Source: Anisodus tanguticus
Lineage: Eukaryota; Streptophyta; Magnoliopsida; Solanales; Solanaceae
Length of the DNA stretch: 64,000 bases
Assembly (NCBI GenBank): GCA_034509755.1
Contig: CM067556.1
Span: forward strand, 45,179,243 to 45,243,242
Direction of reading: 5' to 3'
The position numbers and the translations under genes are program-made. Under the pieces are notes generated by a model. It was not told where the DNA came from and searched no databases. It saw nothing but the letters and a program-made list of their open reading frames with translations. Positions 1-10,163 of the stretch are shown piece after piece; within the stretch, counting starts at the first letter, position 1; each line of letters begins with the position of its first letter.

Positions 1-426
1 AAATTTAGTTTCTTGATTTCCCAATACACCTTGTGTTCAAGCTCAAAAGGGAGGTGACAAGCCTTATCAAAAATCAACATGTAAAGAGAGGTTCCGTAGG
101 AATTTTGTATGCAGTCCTATACGCCCAGAGAGCATCATCAAGTTTTAATCCCCAATCTTTTCTGTTAATACTCATTGTTTTCTCAAGAATGCATTTAATA
201 TCACGATTAGACACCTCCACTTGACCACTAGTCTGAGGGTGGTATGTTGTCGCCACCTTATGCTTCACCCCATATTTATATAACAACTTATTGAAGAGCC
301 GATTACAAAAATGCGTACCTGGAGTAATGATTATCGCTCGCGGGGTCCCAAAGCATGTGAATATGTTTTCTTTAAAAATCGGGCAACTACACTTGCATCA
401 TTAATTGGGAGTGCAATTGCTTCCAC
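1..426 (-). pseudogene. Gypsy-A integrase core and C-terminal part (fragment)
   Basis: The minus strand reads through the rve integrase core: a VEAIALP block near 425, then a FGTPRAIIT-like block near 340, then HPQTSGQ with the following VEVSNRDIK near 215-250. These are standard integrase-core landmarks of plant gypsy elements. The region ending near 74 matches the helix with WAYRTAYK. The usual SDGGTHF loop is changed to a TPGTHF-like sequence, so a catalytic-loop residue is altered. The N-terminal third of the core is missing because of the Copia-A insertion and deletion. The gene runs out of the window at the left edge. Confidence 0.85.
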
Positions 427-429
427 TCA

Positions 430-885
430 TCATCTTCGGTGGTACAGAGGTTTGCATAAAACATGCGAGTGTGATGCTCACAGGGAGAGGAGTAAGTGAA
501 ATTTTTTTACCAGCCTTAAAAGTCAAAATATTGTTGAATATGGCAATGAAGAGAGGAAATAACATCAAAATCGACAATGCGGCCATGAGCATAGGATTTA
601 CCTTGAAGGGTGAGAAAAATGTCAGAATAACATGTACCCCAGAAGTTTCTACAATCATTGAAGGAAGAGTCATAATCAAACTTGACTCTTTTGGATAATT
701 CACTAGATTCTGTGGAAGGACGTTTTTCGAAAGATTTGAGAGATATGGAATTTGAGGAGTTAGGGGGAGATGAAAAAGTAGATCCATCGGAATCTACATG
801 GATGGGTGAGGAAGTTTTTCCTTTGTTTTTGGTTAGGTGCTTTTACGGATGGCTTTTGGAGAGTTTTTTTTTTACTTTTGGCCAT
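430..885 (-). pseudogene. Env-like/additional ORF downstream of Copia-A pol, truncated
   Basis: An ATG at 885-883 opens a reading frame (MAKSKKKT...) that shifts frame near 800 and continues as a basic segment ending in SKRVKFDYDSSF. NFWG, GKSYAHGRIVDFD and, after a stop, RMFYANLCTTEDDEW follow. The FYANL block is typical of the plant 'putative plant transposon protein' family. SIRE-type copia elements carry an extra ORF in exactly this place, after pol and on the same strand, so I infer it belongs to Copia-A. It is cut off near 430, where gypsy integrase begins. No signal peptide or membrane segment is visible in what remains. The function of this family is unknown. Confidence 0.6.
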
Positions 886-1215
886 GGTGAAAGAAACAAG
901 AGTTCGGAGAGATAGAAAAAAAAAGAGGTGAAGAAGGTGATCGGTGAGAGGAAAGTAAGAGATGGGGATTAAGAAAAGTGTAGAAGTGAAAAAGGTAAGT
1001 GGAAAAGTGGAAGGGGTTATGGGGAAGAGAGAATGGCGAAGTGGCAGGGGTGATGATGGGATGGGAGCAGTCAGTTCGTAATAAATGGGGGAAGTGGAGA
1101 GGCATGTGAGGTAAAAAGAAAATATGGAAGGATATTTTAACTAAGGTTTAGACACTTAAAATAAAAACATTGGTACGACATCACATAAGGAAGGTAAATA
1201 AATCAATTAGGTTGA
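886..1215 (-). other. Copia-A spacer between pol and the extra ORF
   Basis: This stretch is purine-rich on the plus strand (pyrimidine-rich on the coding minus strand) and has no credible reading frame. It lies between the end of RNase H near 1220 and the ATG at 885, where SIRE-like elements have a leader before the extra ORF. Confidence 0.5.
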
Positions 1216-2880
1216 GAAATTATTCCTAGAGATTCTCTAAGCATGCAAAATATTTCTTCAACAGGAATTTTGTAAAAATATCAACTAGTTGTTTTTCAGT
1301 GCAAACAAAGTGCAATTCAATTGCTCCCTTAAGTACATGATCTAATAAAATACTGCTTTATATCTATATGCTTTGCTCTAAATTGATGCACATAGATTTT
1401 TCTTAGACAAATAGCACTGGAATTATCACAAAAGATTTTAACAAGTTTAGATAATAAGTCATAATCACTTAGTTGATGGATCATCTATAATTGGTATGCA
1501 CAGCATTGTCCATTGACAATATATTAAGCTTCAATGGTGGAAAATAAGACACTCCCTTATTTATTACTATTCCAAGAAATTAGGGATTGACCAAGTAGTT
1601 GACATGTACCACTAATACTCTTACGATCATCTTTATCACCTACAAAATCATCATCAGAAAAACCTTCTAATTTGAAGGAGTTAGTTTTAGGATACCATAA
1701 TTAATGAGAGGTTGTGCCAATTAAATATCTAATGAGTCTTTTGACAGCACTAAGGTGATATTCCTTAGGAAGTGATTGATACCTGGCACATCTGCATACA
1801 CTAAATATGATGTCTGGTTGATTAGCAGTAAGATAGAGCAATGACTCAATCATTCCCCTATACTTAGTTTCATCAATTGATTTATCTTCATCATCCTTGT
1901 GTATTGAATAGGTTAGACTCATTGGAGTCCCCATGGCTTTTGCATCACTCATGCCAAATTTTTGAATGAGTTCTTCAGTATATTTGCTTTGCCAAATGAA
2001 TGTCCCCTTTTCAGATTGAATAATTTGTAGCCCCAAGAAGAATATTAATTCTCCCATCATGCTCATCTGTAAATTCGTTTTGTATGAGATTAGAAAAAAA
2101 TCCTTACACAAGAAGGGTTAGTATTTCCAAAGATAATATCATCAACACAAATTTGAATAATGAGATTTCTAGAAGAGGTTCTTTTAATAAATAGTGTAGA
2201 ATCAATTTTCCCTCTTGAAAAGCCATGTTCAACTAGGAAAGCACTTATCTTATCATACCAAGCTTTTAGAGCTTATTTAAGGAAATATAGAGCTTTAGAT
2301 AGTTTGAACACATGATAAGGAAATTTAGAATTTTCAAAACCAGGTGATTGTTTAACAAATACTTCTTCATCAATGAAACCATTTAAAAATCACTTTTAAC
2401 ATCTATTTGAAATAGTTTAAAACCTTTAAATGTAGCATAAGAAAGTAACATTCGAATTGATTCTAACTGGGCGTCTGGGGCAAATGTTTCATCATAGTCG
2501 ACTCCTTATTGTGAGTAACCTTGAGCAACCAATCGAGCCTTATTTCTTGTTACTTCTTCAGCTTCATTCAATTTATTTCGAAATATCCATTTAATCCCAA
2601 CAACTGAAGCATTTTAGGTCTAGGCACTAGAATCCATACTTTATTTTTCTCAAATTGGTCTAGTTCTTCCTTTATAGCATTTACCCATTGATCATCCTTC
2701 AACGTTTCATCAATCTTCTTTGGTTCTAGTTGTGAGATAAGAGTAAAGTTTGCATTATTTTTGGTTGAAGACCTAGTCTTCCTTTTCTCATTTATACCTC
2801 CTATAACAAACTTCTTTGGATAGTTAGGTTCGCTTCTCCATTCATTTGAACAGTTACAACAGTTAAGGTAGTCGACTTTT
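1216..2880 (-). pseudogene. Copia-A reverse transcriptase and RNase H
   Basis: The minus strand encodes the copia RT (RVT_2 type) followed by RNase H. From high to low coordinates: a linker with KRKTRSS-like sequence, a fragment matching ARLVAQGY, the palm with the catalytic pair in a CVDDIIFG context near 2130, then GELIFFLGLQI and IFSVCRCARYQ near 1800. The usual first residue of the YVDD box is Cys, but both Asp are kept. RNase H can be followed to DIFTKFL near 1270. Multiple stops and frameshifts break the reading frame, so it is not translatable as one polyprotein. Confidence 0.82.
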
Positions 2881-2892
2881 CGGATTCAATAG

Positions 2893-3985
2893 TCAACTAT
2901 TTGCTACTGTTTTGATCAATAGTTGAAGTGATTGTTGTAGTTGATAGTTGACTATCTTCATCATCAGTAGTTTTACCTTTCTTGGCCAAGGCATTAATAT
3001 TATCAAAGTTAAAGTATATTTATTAAATACTCTGAATGATCTACTATTAATTGTATAACCAAGAAAAATACCTTGATCCCTGCGTGGATCAAACTTACCC
3101 AGGTTGTCCATTCTATTGTTATGAACGAAGCACTTACATCCAAATGTATGAAAGTAACTTATGTTAGGCATTTTTCCCGTCCATAGTTCATATGGAGTTT
3201 TCTTCAAAATAGGTCTGATTAGACACTTATTTAAAACATGACATGCTATGCTTACAACTTTAGCCCAAAAATAATACGACGGATTATTTTCTACTATCAT
3301 TGTTATCCTGTGGTGTCCTATTTTTTCGTTCGACATTACCATTTTTTTAGGAGAGTGTGGTAAAGAGAAGTTATGAGTATATCCATGTTCGTTACAAAAC
3401 TCTTCAAAGGCCCTTTTCTCAAATTCTCCTCCATTATCACTTCTTATAGAAGAAATGTAGTATCCCTTTTCATGTTGTACTTTCTCACAAAAAAAATTAA
3501 AATTCTTTAAAGTATCATCTTTATGAGCAAGAAATAAAACCCATGTAAAATAAGAGTAATCATCATTTATAACGAAAATGTACCTCTTTCCTTCAATACT
3601 AGCAGTTCTAGTAGGACCAACTAGGTCCATGTGTAGTAGTTGCAATGGTTTTGAAGTAGTCACAGTATCCTTGGAATTGAAAGAGTTTCTAGTTTTCTTA
3701 CCTTTTTGGCATGCATCACACATGTGATCCTTGTAATATTTTAGCTTAGGCAGACATATAACAATTTCATGTCTTGCTAGTTTTTTCTATCAGGCACATG
3801 CTTGCATGTCCGAGTTTCTTGTGCCAAATCAATGGATATTCTCCCATAGATACTAAGCAGATGTGTTCTTTAGAAAACTTAGCTGACTCAAGTACATACA
3901 CATTCTTGTTTCTGGTTCCAGGAGAATAGATCTTCAATGATACATCCTGATTTATTGAATCTAACTTACAGATCGGAATCACATA
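2893..3985 (-). pseudogene. Copia-A pre-integrase and integrase
   Basis: From 3985 downward the minus strand has the end of the protease/pre-integrase region (LLSISQLCD), a degraded pre-integrase zinc segment (IWHKKLGHAS), and MCDACQKGKK at 3723. The integrase core follows with HMDLVGPT, RSDNGGEF and a normally placed LPHSPKK. First and second catalytic acidic residues are visible (D in HMDLVGP, D in RSDNGGEF). The C-terminal part has CKCFVHN and FLGYTINSRSFRVFNK, typical of copia. The frame is open for 276 codons but is broken upstream, and the usual HTPQQNGVVERK box is altered to a SPKKMVMSNEK-like run. Confidence 0.87.
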
Positions 3986-4044
3986 GTTGACTTATGCTTA
4001 GCAGGTCATATATGAGAGCCTTCACTAAATAAACATTAGTAATA

Positions 4045-4594
4045 TCACATGAATGTGAAGACTTTCCCTGAGGCCTTGAGTTCTCCTAGAATCTTGTTAA
4101 ATCTAGCAAACATGTCTTTCGATGTTTCTCCATCTTTCATCTTGAAGGTTTCATATTCATAGACAAAGAGACTAAGAATAGTTTCCTTTACTTTATCTGT
4201 ATCGTCATATGCCACTTCGAGTTTATCCCACATTTCTTTAGCAGTTTCACATGTGGAGATATTTTCATATTCTTCTACACTAATAGCATTGTATTGCATA
4301 TTTCTTGCCTTTGAGTTTATTTGTATCACCTCTATTTGTGAATCAATGTAGCTGGGCCAAAGTGGCAAACTCATCAGTTGATGTAGCTTCTTCCTTCGTG
4401 TTATCATCAGTCTTTGCTTTGGGCATAGAAATATCTCCAAACTTGATAACCCTATAGAACTTCATATTATATGACTTGATGTAAGTTTCCATTCTAACTT
4501 TCCAATGAGAGAAATGCTTCTCACTGAAGTAGGGTGGTCTAGTTTGGGAAGTACCTTCTTGAAATAGGGCTCCAACAGTAATTTGGTTTGACAT
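4045..4594 (-). pseudogene. Copia-A gag (UBN2 type), C-terminus deleted
   Basis: Translation begins MSNQITVGAL at 4594 and contains PPYFSEKHFSHWKVRME, a form of the FDGTNYxxWKxxM opening of copia gag. A frameshift near 4370-4400 leads to the second half with CETAKEMWDKLEVAY and KMKDGETSKDMFARFN, the UBN2 core. The frame stops near 4045 and pre-integrase sequence follows within about 60 bp. The gag C-terminus, the CCHC knuckle and the protease active site are all absent, so this copia cannot mature its own polyprotein. Confidence 0.83.
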
Positions 4595-4640
4595 GATCTT
4601 TTTCTCACTTTTTGTTAAGCAAATACAATGTGAGACCTTG

Positions 4641-4653
4641 TTGTGATATCAAT
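4641..4653 (-). other. Copia-A primer binding site (degenerate, tRNA-Met)
   Basis: Immediately inside the LTR the minus strand reads ATTGATATCACAA, a decayed form of the TGGTATCA primer site for initiator tRNA-Met used by most plant copia elements. It lies directly next to the LTR end at 4654. Confidence 0.6.
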
Positions 4654-5621
4654 TGAAAGTGCAAGAGGTGGGTGAATTGTAATTTTTTGTTTCTTAGTCG
4701 ACTACCTCAAGGTGCTAGTCGAGTGTCTAACAGATATAGTGCAAAATTTAAGAACTGCAAGTAATTGACACCAGATGTTTTATACTGGTTAGAATTCAAT
4801 GTGAATCCTAATCTAGTCCCATTGGATTGCAAGGGTGTTCTCTGCAGCTCTTTTAAAGTTTGGATTGGTACAATGATAGTTTGAATGGAGCTCATATGTC
4901 TACACTCAAACACTCGCAATCTTTTGATACAATACCTCACCAACTATACTATATCTCTTCTCACTTTTTGGTATACACTATAAATCTCTCAGAATTACAA
5001 TGCTTGCTAAAAGTAAAGTAGAGAGTTTGAGAAGTTGAGACAAAAGTATATCTTTTCTTCGTGTGTGGAGTCTTCTTTAAATACTGAAGATGTAGTTGTT
5101 TGACTCCTTTGGCAGAGATGGAGACCCAAGAGAATTGATCCTTAGGAAGAGGAGTAAATGATCATATTTCCAAGAATAAGGTTAGAGCTTCCGTGATATA
5201 GATATTTCCATATATCTTTCCTTTCTTGAGTAGATTTGGTACAACTGACTAAAATATCTTCTAGCATGATGGTTCAACCTTTCTTTGTTGTGGCTTGATA
5301 ATTGCCAATCATTAGTTGTGTCTGCTTTGATTTGATTCTTGGTACTCGACTTCCTTATATATATGTAGATGTTCATATATTTATTAGTATCACATATCTC
5401 TTTTCCTTATTGACTTGTCCTTTACATCTGGGCTTAACTTTAGCTATTGGGCCTTTGACTTGAGCTGCTCGACTAACTGTATAGTTGGGCTTATGTCTTG
5501 ACTTGTTGGACTAATTGAATAGTCGGCTGTATGTGCTTGTTTAGATCTTTTTAAATCTTGTGCATCTTTAAGTATTTCTGCAATATACAAATAAGTCAAC
5601 ATTAAAATCTTGACACTAACA
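4654..5621 (-). repeat. Copia-A 5' LTR
   Basis: About 968 bp, starting TGTTAGTGTC and ending CACTTTCA on the minus strand, with the primer site abutting one end and gypsy integrase the other. It is AT-rich and has no coding potential. No second copy exists in the window because the 3' LTR was deleted. Boundaries come from TG..CA ends and flanking context. Confidence 0.75.
5353..5365 (-). promoter_or_regulatory. Probable TATA box of Copia-A LTR
   Basis: The minus strand has a TATATATAAGG sequence within the LTR, about 260 bp from its 5' end, upstream of the presumed R/U5. This is the expected place for the pol II promoter of a copia LTR. Position alone supports it. Confidence 0.4.
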
Positions 5622-6000
5622 CAAACACCTAGATCTCCAAGATCCCATTCAGTGGCATCTCATGACGCTTTGAGATGTTCCTTGTTCTCTGGCAATTATC
5701 ACAATCTGTTACGAAAGCATGAGCATTTTTAAATAATGTCGGCCAGTAAAAACCCGACTGGAGTACCTTTGTTGCAGTTCAATCACCATTATGATGACCC
5801 TCATAAGGTGACGAATGACAACTTTCAAGAATCACGCTCACTTCCTCAGTAGGGACACATCTCCTCACTAACTGAACTTGACCAATTTTATACAAATACG
5901 GCTCATCCCAAATATAAAATCTACTATCGTGCAAGAGCCTCTTTTTCTTCTCAGAATTAGCTTCAAGGGGATATGCTTCACTTACTAGGAAATTCACCAT
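5622..6000 (-). pseudogene. Gypsy-A integrase zinc-binding (H2C2) domain
   Basis: The minus strand reads FYIWDEPYLYKIG, then CHSSPYEGHHNGD (the His pair) and, after a stop, LQSGFYWPTLFKNAHAF and CDNCQR (the Cys pair). This is the integrase_H2C2 domain of gypsy elements. Sequence follows the family up to the ISKRHEMPLNGILEI block and is then cut at 5622 by the Copia-A LTR. The expected continuation (start of the integrase core) is missing from the other side at 426. Confidence 0.87.
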
Positions 6001-6600
6001 GTTTGCGTACCAAGAAAGCTCGGTTGACTGAAGAGCAAAAAGTTGCTCATCCGGAAAGTCTCCTTAATTGTTGTGCCCTCATCTACATGTTCTCGATCTT
6101 CAAGCCTAGACAGATGATCTGCCACTTGGTTTTCTGTTCCCTTTTGATCAAGAATCTCAATATTAAACCCTTGAAATAACAACACCCAAAGAATAAGCAT
6201 GGGCTTTGTATATTTCTTCGCAAACAAGTAACGAGCAACAGTATGGCCTGTCTACACGATTACCTTTGTCCCCACCAAATAAGATTTGAATTTGTCAAAG
6301 GCCTAGACCACCACCAACAACTCTTTCTCCGTGACTGTGTAATTCATCTGAGCTAAGTCAAGTGATTTGATGGCATAGTATATAGGATAAAATACCTTAT
6401 CCTTTTTCTGACCGAGAACAGACCCCCCCAGCAAAATCACTTGTATCACACATCAAGACAAATGGCAGAGTCTAATCAGGTGCAATGATGATCGGAGCCA
6501 TCACGAACCTCAGCTTCAACTTGTCAAAAGCCTTCAGACATGCCTTATTAAATATGAATTTCACATTATTCTCTAGAAGCTTACACATGAGGTTAGCAAT
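6001..6600 (-). pseudogene. Gypsy-A RNase H domain
   Basis: Several stops are present, but the minus strand shows a DASDFAGG block near 6440, a KVIVWTDH-like block near 6240, and then FNIEILDQKGTENQVADHLSRL at 6110-6180. The last of these is the highly conserved end of gypsy RNase H (KGxENxVADxLSR). It lies between RT and the integrase zinc domain, as expected. Confidence 0.8.
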
Positions 6601-7600
6601 CTTGGAGAAATCCTTGATGAACCGTCAATAGAAGCCTGCATGCCCTAGAAAGATGCGTACCCCTTTCACAGATGTCGGGGGTGACAGTTTCTCAATTGTC
6701 TTTACCTTTGCCTTGTCAACCTTAATGACCGTTTTGGAGATCATGTGCCCAAGAACAATACCTTCTCGAACCATGAAGTGGCACTTCTCCCAATTTAGCA
6801 CAAAATTCATTTTCTCATAATGTGCAAGAACAACATCAAAGTGGTACAAACGCTCATCAAATGAATCCCTGAACACAGAAAAATCATCCATGAATACCTC
6901 CACATATTTTCCACATGTCAGTGAAAATAGCCATCATACATCTCTGGAAGGTACCTGGTGCATTGCATAACCCGAATGCCATCCTCCGGAATGCAAAAGT
7001 GCTATAAGGGCATGTGAACGTGGTCTTCTCTTGATCTTCTGGTGCTATCATAATCTAATTGTAACCTGAATAGCCATCCAGAAAACAAAAATAATCATGC
7101 ATTGCCAGTCGATCAAGCATCTGGTCCATGAATGGTAAAGAAAAGTGATCATTTTTGGTCGCGGTGTTTAGCTTGTGATAATCAATACAAATTCTCCAAC
7201 CAGTTACCGTTCTCTGAGGACAAGGTCATCCTTCTCATTCTCTACAACTGTCATGTCCCCCTTCTTTGGGACAGATTACACAAGACTCACCCAATTGTTG
7301 TTAGAGATAGGATAAATAATGCTAGCATCAAGCTACTTAATTACCTTTTTCTTCACTATCTCTTTCATGATTGGATTCAACCGCCCCTGATGTTCAATAC
7401 TTGGCACCCTCTTCCTCCATAAGTATCTTATACATGCATAACGCATTGCTAATCCCTCAGATGTCTGTGATGGACCATCCAAGAGCTTTTATTTTATCTC
7501 TCAAAACCCGCAGCACACGCTCAATCTGCACACTAGTCAAGAACGCCGAAAGAATCATGGATAACGTGTTATTGCTACCCAAATATGCATACTGAAGGTG
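6601..7600 (-). pseudogene. Gypsy-A reverse transcriptase
   Basis: The minus strand contains FCFLDGYSGYN near 7090 followed by a stop where the family has Gln (YNQI), then an FAFRRMAFGLCNAP block near 6975 and the catalytic VFMDDFSVF near 6890. Both Asp of the active site are kept. KCHFMVREGIVLGH (6770-6800) and VRIFLGHAGFY (6625-6655) complete the palm and thumb. Frames change several times and at least one stop lies inside the palm, so no functional RT can be made. Confidence 0.88.
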
Positions 7601-7971
7601 AGATGGTAATGGCTTAAGCTTAAGAATTGGTGGCTTCTCAATGGAGGGTTTTGGTTTCTTCCAAATAGCTGGTTTGTCAAGCTTCTAGAAGACTCTGTCA
7701 CCTTGCACAAAGGCACAATAAGTGTCAAGAATAGGAGGACACTCATCGACTTCCTCATCCCCCACCAAATCTCCATCATATACCAATGCTCTTTCCAACG
7801 AATCTCTGCTAGCTAGAAAGGGATCTAGCTCCATGGATGACATCTCGGGCTCTACCACAGTAATCATCTTCAACTTCTCGTAATGAGCAGGCAGCTTGGT
7901 AGCTTTAAACACATCGAACATTGCCTCTTATCCATCTACTCTCATATTTATCTTGCCCTCTCAGACATGAA
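7601..7971 (-). pseudogene. Gypsy-A linker between protease and reverse transcriptase
   Basis: One frame is open at 7685-7921, encoding an acidic segment with SMELDPFLASRDSLERAL and DEEVDECPPILD. In Athila-like elements an acidic spacer of this kind separates protease from RT. No domain is recognisable. Confidence 0.6.
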
Positions 7972-8422
7972 TTATAGCTCAGTTATAGCCAGAAATCCTC
8001 TCCCATGAATAATCAATACCTGTTTGTCAGCTTCATAATCATGAATGATGAAATCAATGTGAAGAATGAAAGGCCCCACTCTCACGAGCACGTCCTCTAT
8101 TATACCATCCGAGTAGGTCAAAGATCTATCAGCAATCTGCAAAGTCACAGTCGTTGGTCTTGTCTCACCCAAACCCAATATTTTAAACACAGAAGTGAGC
8201 ATCAAATTGATACTAGCCCCCAAATCACAAAGTGCAAGTCCTACTTATCGAAATAGTGAAACTGCCTAGATCTTTTAACTTTGGAGGAATTTTACTCTTC
8301 ACCCTCGAACTACACTCCTCAGTAAGTGCCACCATTTCAAACTTTGTTACCCTCTTTTTATTCGCAACAACATCCTTGATGTACTTAGTATATTTTGGAG
8401 TTTCTTGTAAGAGATCCACCAA
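7972..8422 (-). pseudogene. Gypsy-A aspartic protease (retropepsin-like)
   Basis: From 8422 the minus strand reads TPKYTKYIKDVVANKK and CSSRVKSKIPPKLKDLGSFTI, then ALCDLGASINLM with the catalytic D-L-G-A triad at about 8220-8235. ILGRPFLA, the second conserved loop, is changed to IIHGRGFLAI near 7985. This is the DLGAS-type retropepsin of Athila/Tat gypsy elements. A frameshift near 8225 separates the N-terminal part from the catalytic part. Confidence 0.87.
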
Positions 8423-10140
8423 AGGGATGTTGATGTGTACCTACTTCAAGAGTTCAAAAAACTTTCTACAAGCTGTGTCTGCTTTCAGCTTTTGGAACCT
8501 TTGTGGAAATAGTGGGGGTGGTTTGGTTACGACAACTTCAGGCTGCTCTACTATTTTCTTATCACTTTTCTATTTTGCCTCTGTCCTCCTAGCAGGGATT
8601 AACTCATCATTCCCTTTTTTGTTCTCTGGAGGACTTTCTCTAACTATCTCTCATTACTCAATGATACAACATGATATTGTTTTTTGGATTATTCTTAGTG
8701 TTACTCGGAAGAGCACCCTGAGGCCTGACATTCTGAGTAACCGCTAGTTGCCTGACTTGACGTTCAAGCTCGTGGATAGATTTTTATATCTCACAACTTT
8801 TTGATTTTGTTGCTAAGTTGCTTGCTATTGAGTTTTAAATTGTTTCATCATATCCTCAAATGAACTACTAGTTGGATGAGTTTGGGTCTGCTAAATGTTA
8901 TTATTATAAGGCCTCTGATTATTTTTATTTCCCCCATATGAGATATTCGGATAATTATTGTGGTTCGTATTGTAGTTGTTACCATACTGATGAACTTGAT
9001 TACCATACCCACGATTTTCTTTCCCCACATAGTAGATAGACTTTGGATTCTGCGGACAATTCATGTAAGAATGCTCATCACCATAAACCTCACAAGAAAC
9101 TCGTACTTGTTACACCTGTTGTACCGGATTAAGAACTGGAGCATTAACCAATCGATTAACAACATGGGAAATCTGGCTCACTTTTGCACGAAATGGTGAT
9201 ATCTCATCTACTTAAAGTACCCAGTAGCTCTCTGAGTGATCCCTGAATGGCCTGAATCTGCATAAGGTTGACTACCTGCAGACATAAAATTCAAGAGTGC
9301 TTCCATCTCTTCGTATGTTTTTGCTAAGATCTATCCCTGAGCAGTAGTATCCAACAATATTTTAGAATTGGGTTAAATGCCCTCAATAAAAGTATGTACA
9401 ACTAACTCCTTCAGGAATATGTGATGTGGGCAATCTCTTAAGTAGCTCTTGTATCTCTTCCTTGCCTGTAGTAAGTCCTCTCCCTCTCTCTGAGTGAAAC
9501 TAATGATCCTTCCTCTCAATTATTTTGTCCTCCTGGAAGGGAAAAACTTTTCAAGTAAACAGTTGGAAAAGATTTCCCAAGAAGTAATGGAGCCAGCCAG
9601 CTCATTCTGCAACCATTCCTTTGCCTCTTCAAGCAGTGAGAAGGGAAACAATGTCAACTTCACATATTCATTGGAAACATTATGATAGTGAAAATTTTCG
9701 CTGAATTCAACAAACGACATCAAGTGCTTATGTTGGGTCTTCATATGGCTTACCAATATACTGGTACGTATTCTGAACCAGCCGCATTGTACCTTCTTTT
9801 AGCTTAATATTCCCTGTGATATTACGTTTAACGATAGTCTTTGCTGCATTCTCTAAGTTGGCCTAGAAAAATTCAAAACATAAACTCGTGGTTGTTCCAT
9901 CTCACTCACTATAATATCTCTGTTTTCAACAAATTCAGGAGGGTCCTCTTTAGCCAGTTTGTTTTCTTTGTGAAAAGTTCTCTTGATCTCGGGATCAAAG
10001 ACAACCAACGGTTTTCCCTGACTCCAAATGTTTGGCATAAAATACTGGAATTCCCTGAGATGAACAACACGAACCAAAAAGTAAAAACTTGAATAGAGAT
10101 AATAGAACTCAAACTCGAAAAAGAGTAGATTTTTTCTAAA
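8423..10140 (-). pseudogene. Gypsy-A gag
   Basis: Near 9990-9860 the minus strand reads FDPEIKRTFHKENK, the start of gag. The retrotransposon gag core is at 9756-9520, with TLFPFSLLEEAKEWLQNELAGSI (written in part) and SWEIFSNCLLEKFFPSRRT, the standard helices of the domain. Further on a decayed zinc-knuckle segment (CEVYG and MNCPQNP) lies near 9050-9110, followed by an Asn/Tyr-rich stretch near 8880-9030. Stops occur throughout. The order and the N/Y-rich tail after the knuckle match Athila-like gag. Confidence 0.82.
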
Positions 10141-10158
10141 TCCCCGGCAACAGCGCCA
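10141..10158 (-). other. Gypsy-A primer binding site, complementary to tRNA-Asp
   Basis: The plus strand here is TCCCCGGCAACAGCGCCA. That equals the 3' end of plant tRNA-Asp plus CCA except for one base (A for G at 10152). It lies a few bases inside the LTR edge at 10164, so on the minus strand it is in the right place and orientation to prime first-strand synthesis. Confidence 0.88.
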
Positions 10159-10163
10159 AAACT

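Larger units (their letters stand above)
427..5621 (-). mobile_element. Copia-A: Ty1/copia retrotransposon (SIRE/Tork-like), 3' LTR lost, nested in Gypsy-A integrase
   Basis: On the minus strand the order is 5' LTR (4654-5621), degenerate tRNA-Met primer site, gag, integrase, reverse transcriptase, RNase H, and a further ORF at 885-430. Integrase before RT defines copia. The upper edge is sharp: gypsy sequence stops at 5622 and the LTR begins with TGTTAGTG on the minus strand. No matching 3' LTR is present; the extra ORF runs straight into gypsy integrase at about 427. A deletion has therefore removed the 3' end of the copia and about 90 bp of gypsy. A second deletion joins gag to the pre-integrase region. 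Confidence 0.82.

Noticed and set aside
405..698. 97-codon plus-strand frame
   Set aside because: It is antisense to the copia extra ORF and gypsy integrase fragments, which have recognisable motifs on the minus strand.
10141..10158. Match to the 3' end of tRNA-Asp as a tRNA gene
   Set aside because: Only the last 18 bases match, with no cloverleaf upstream. It is a primer binding site beside an LTR.
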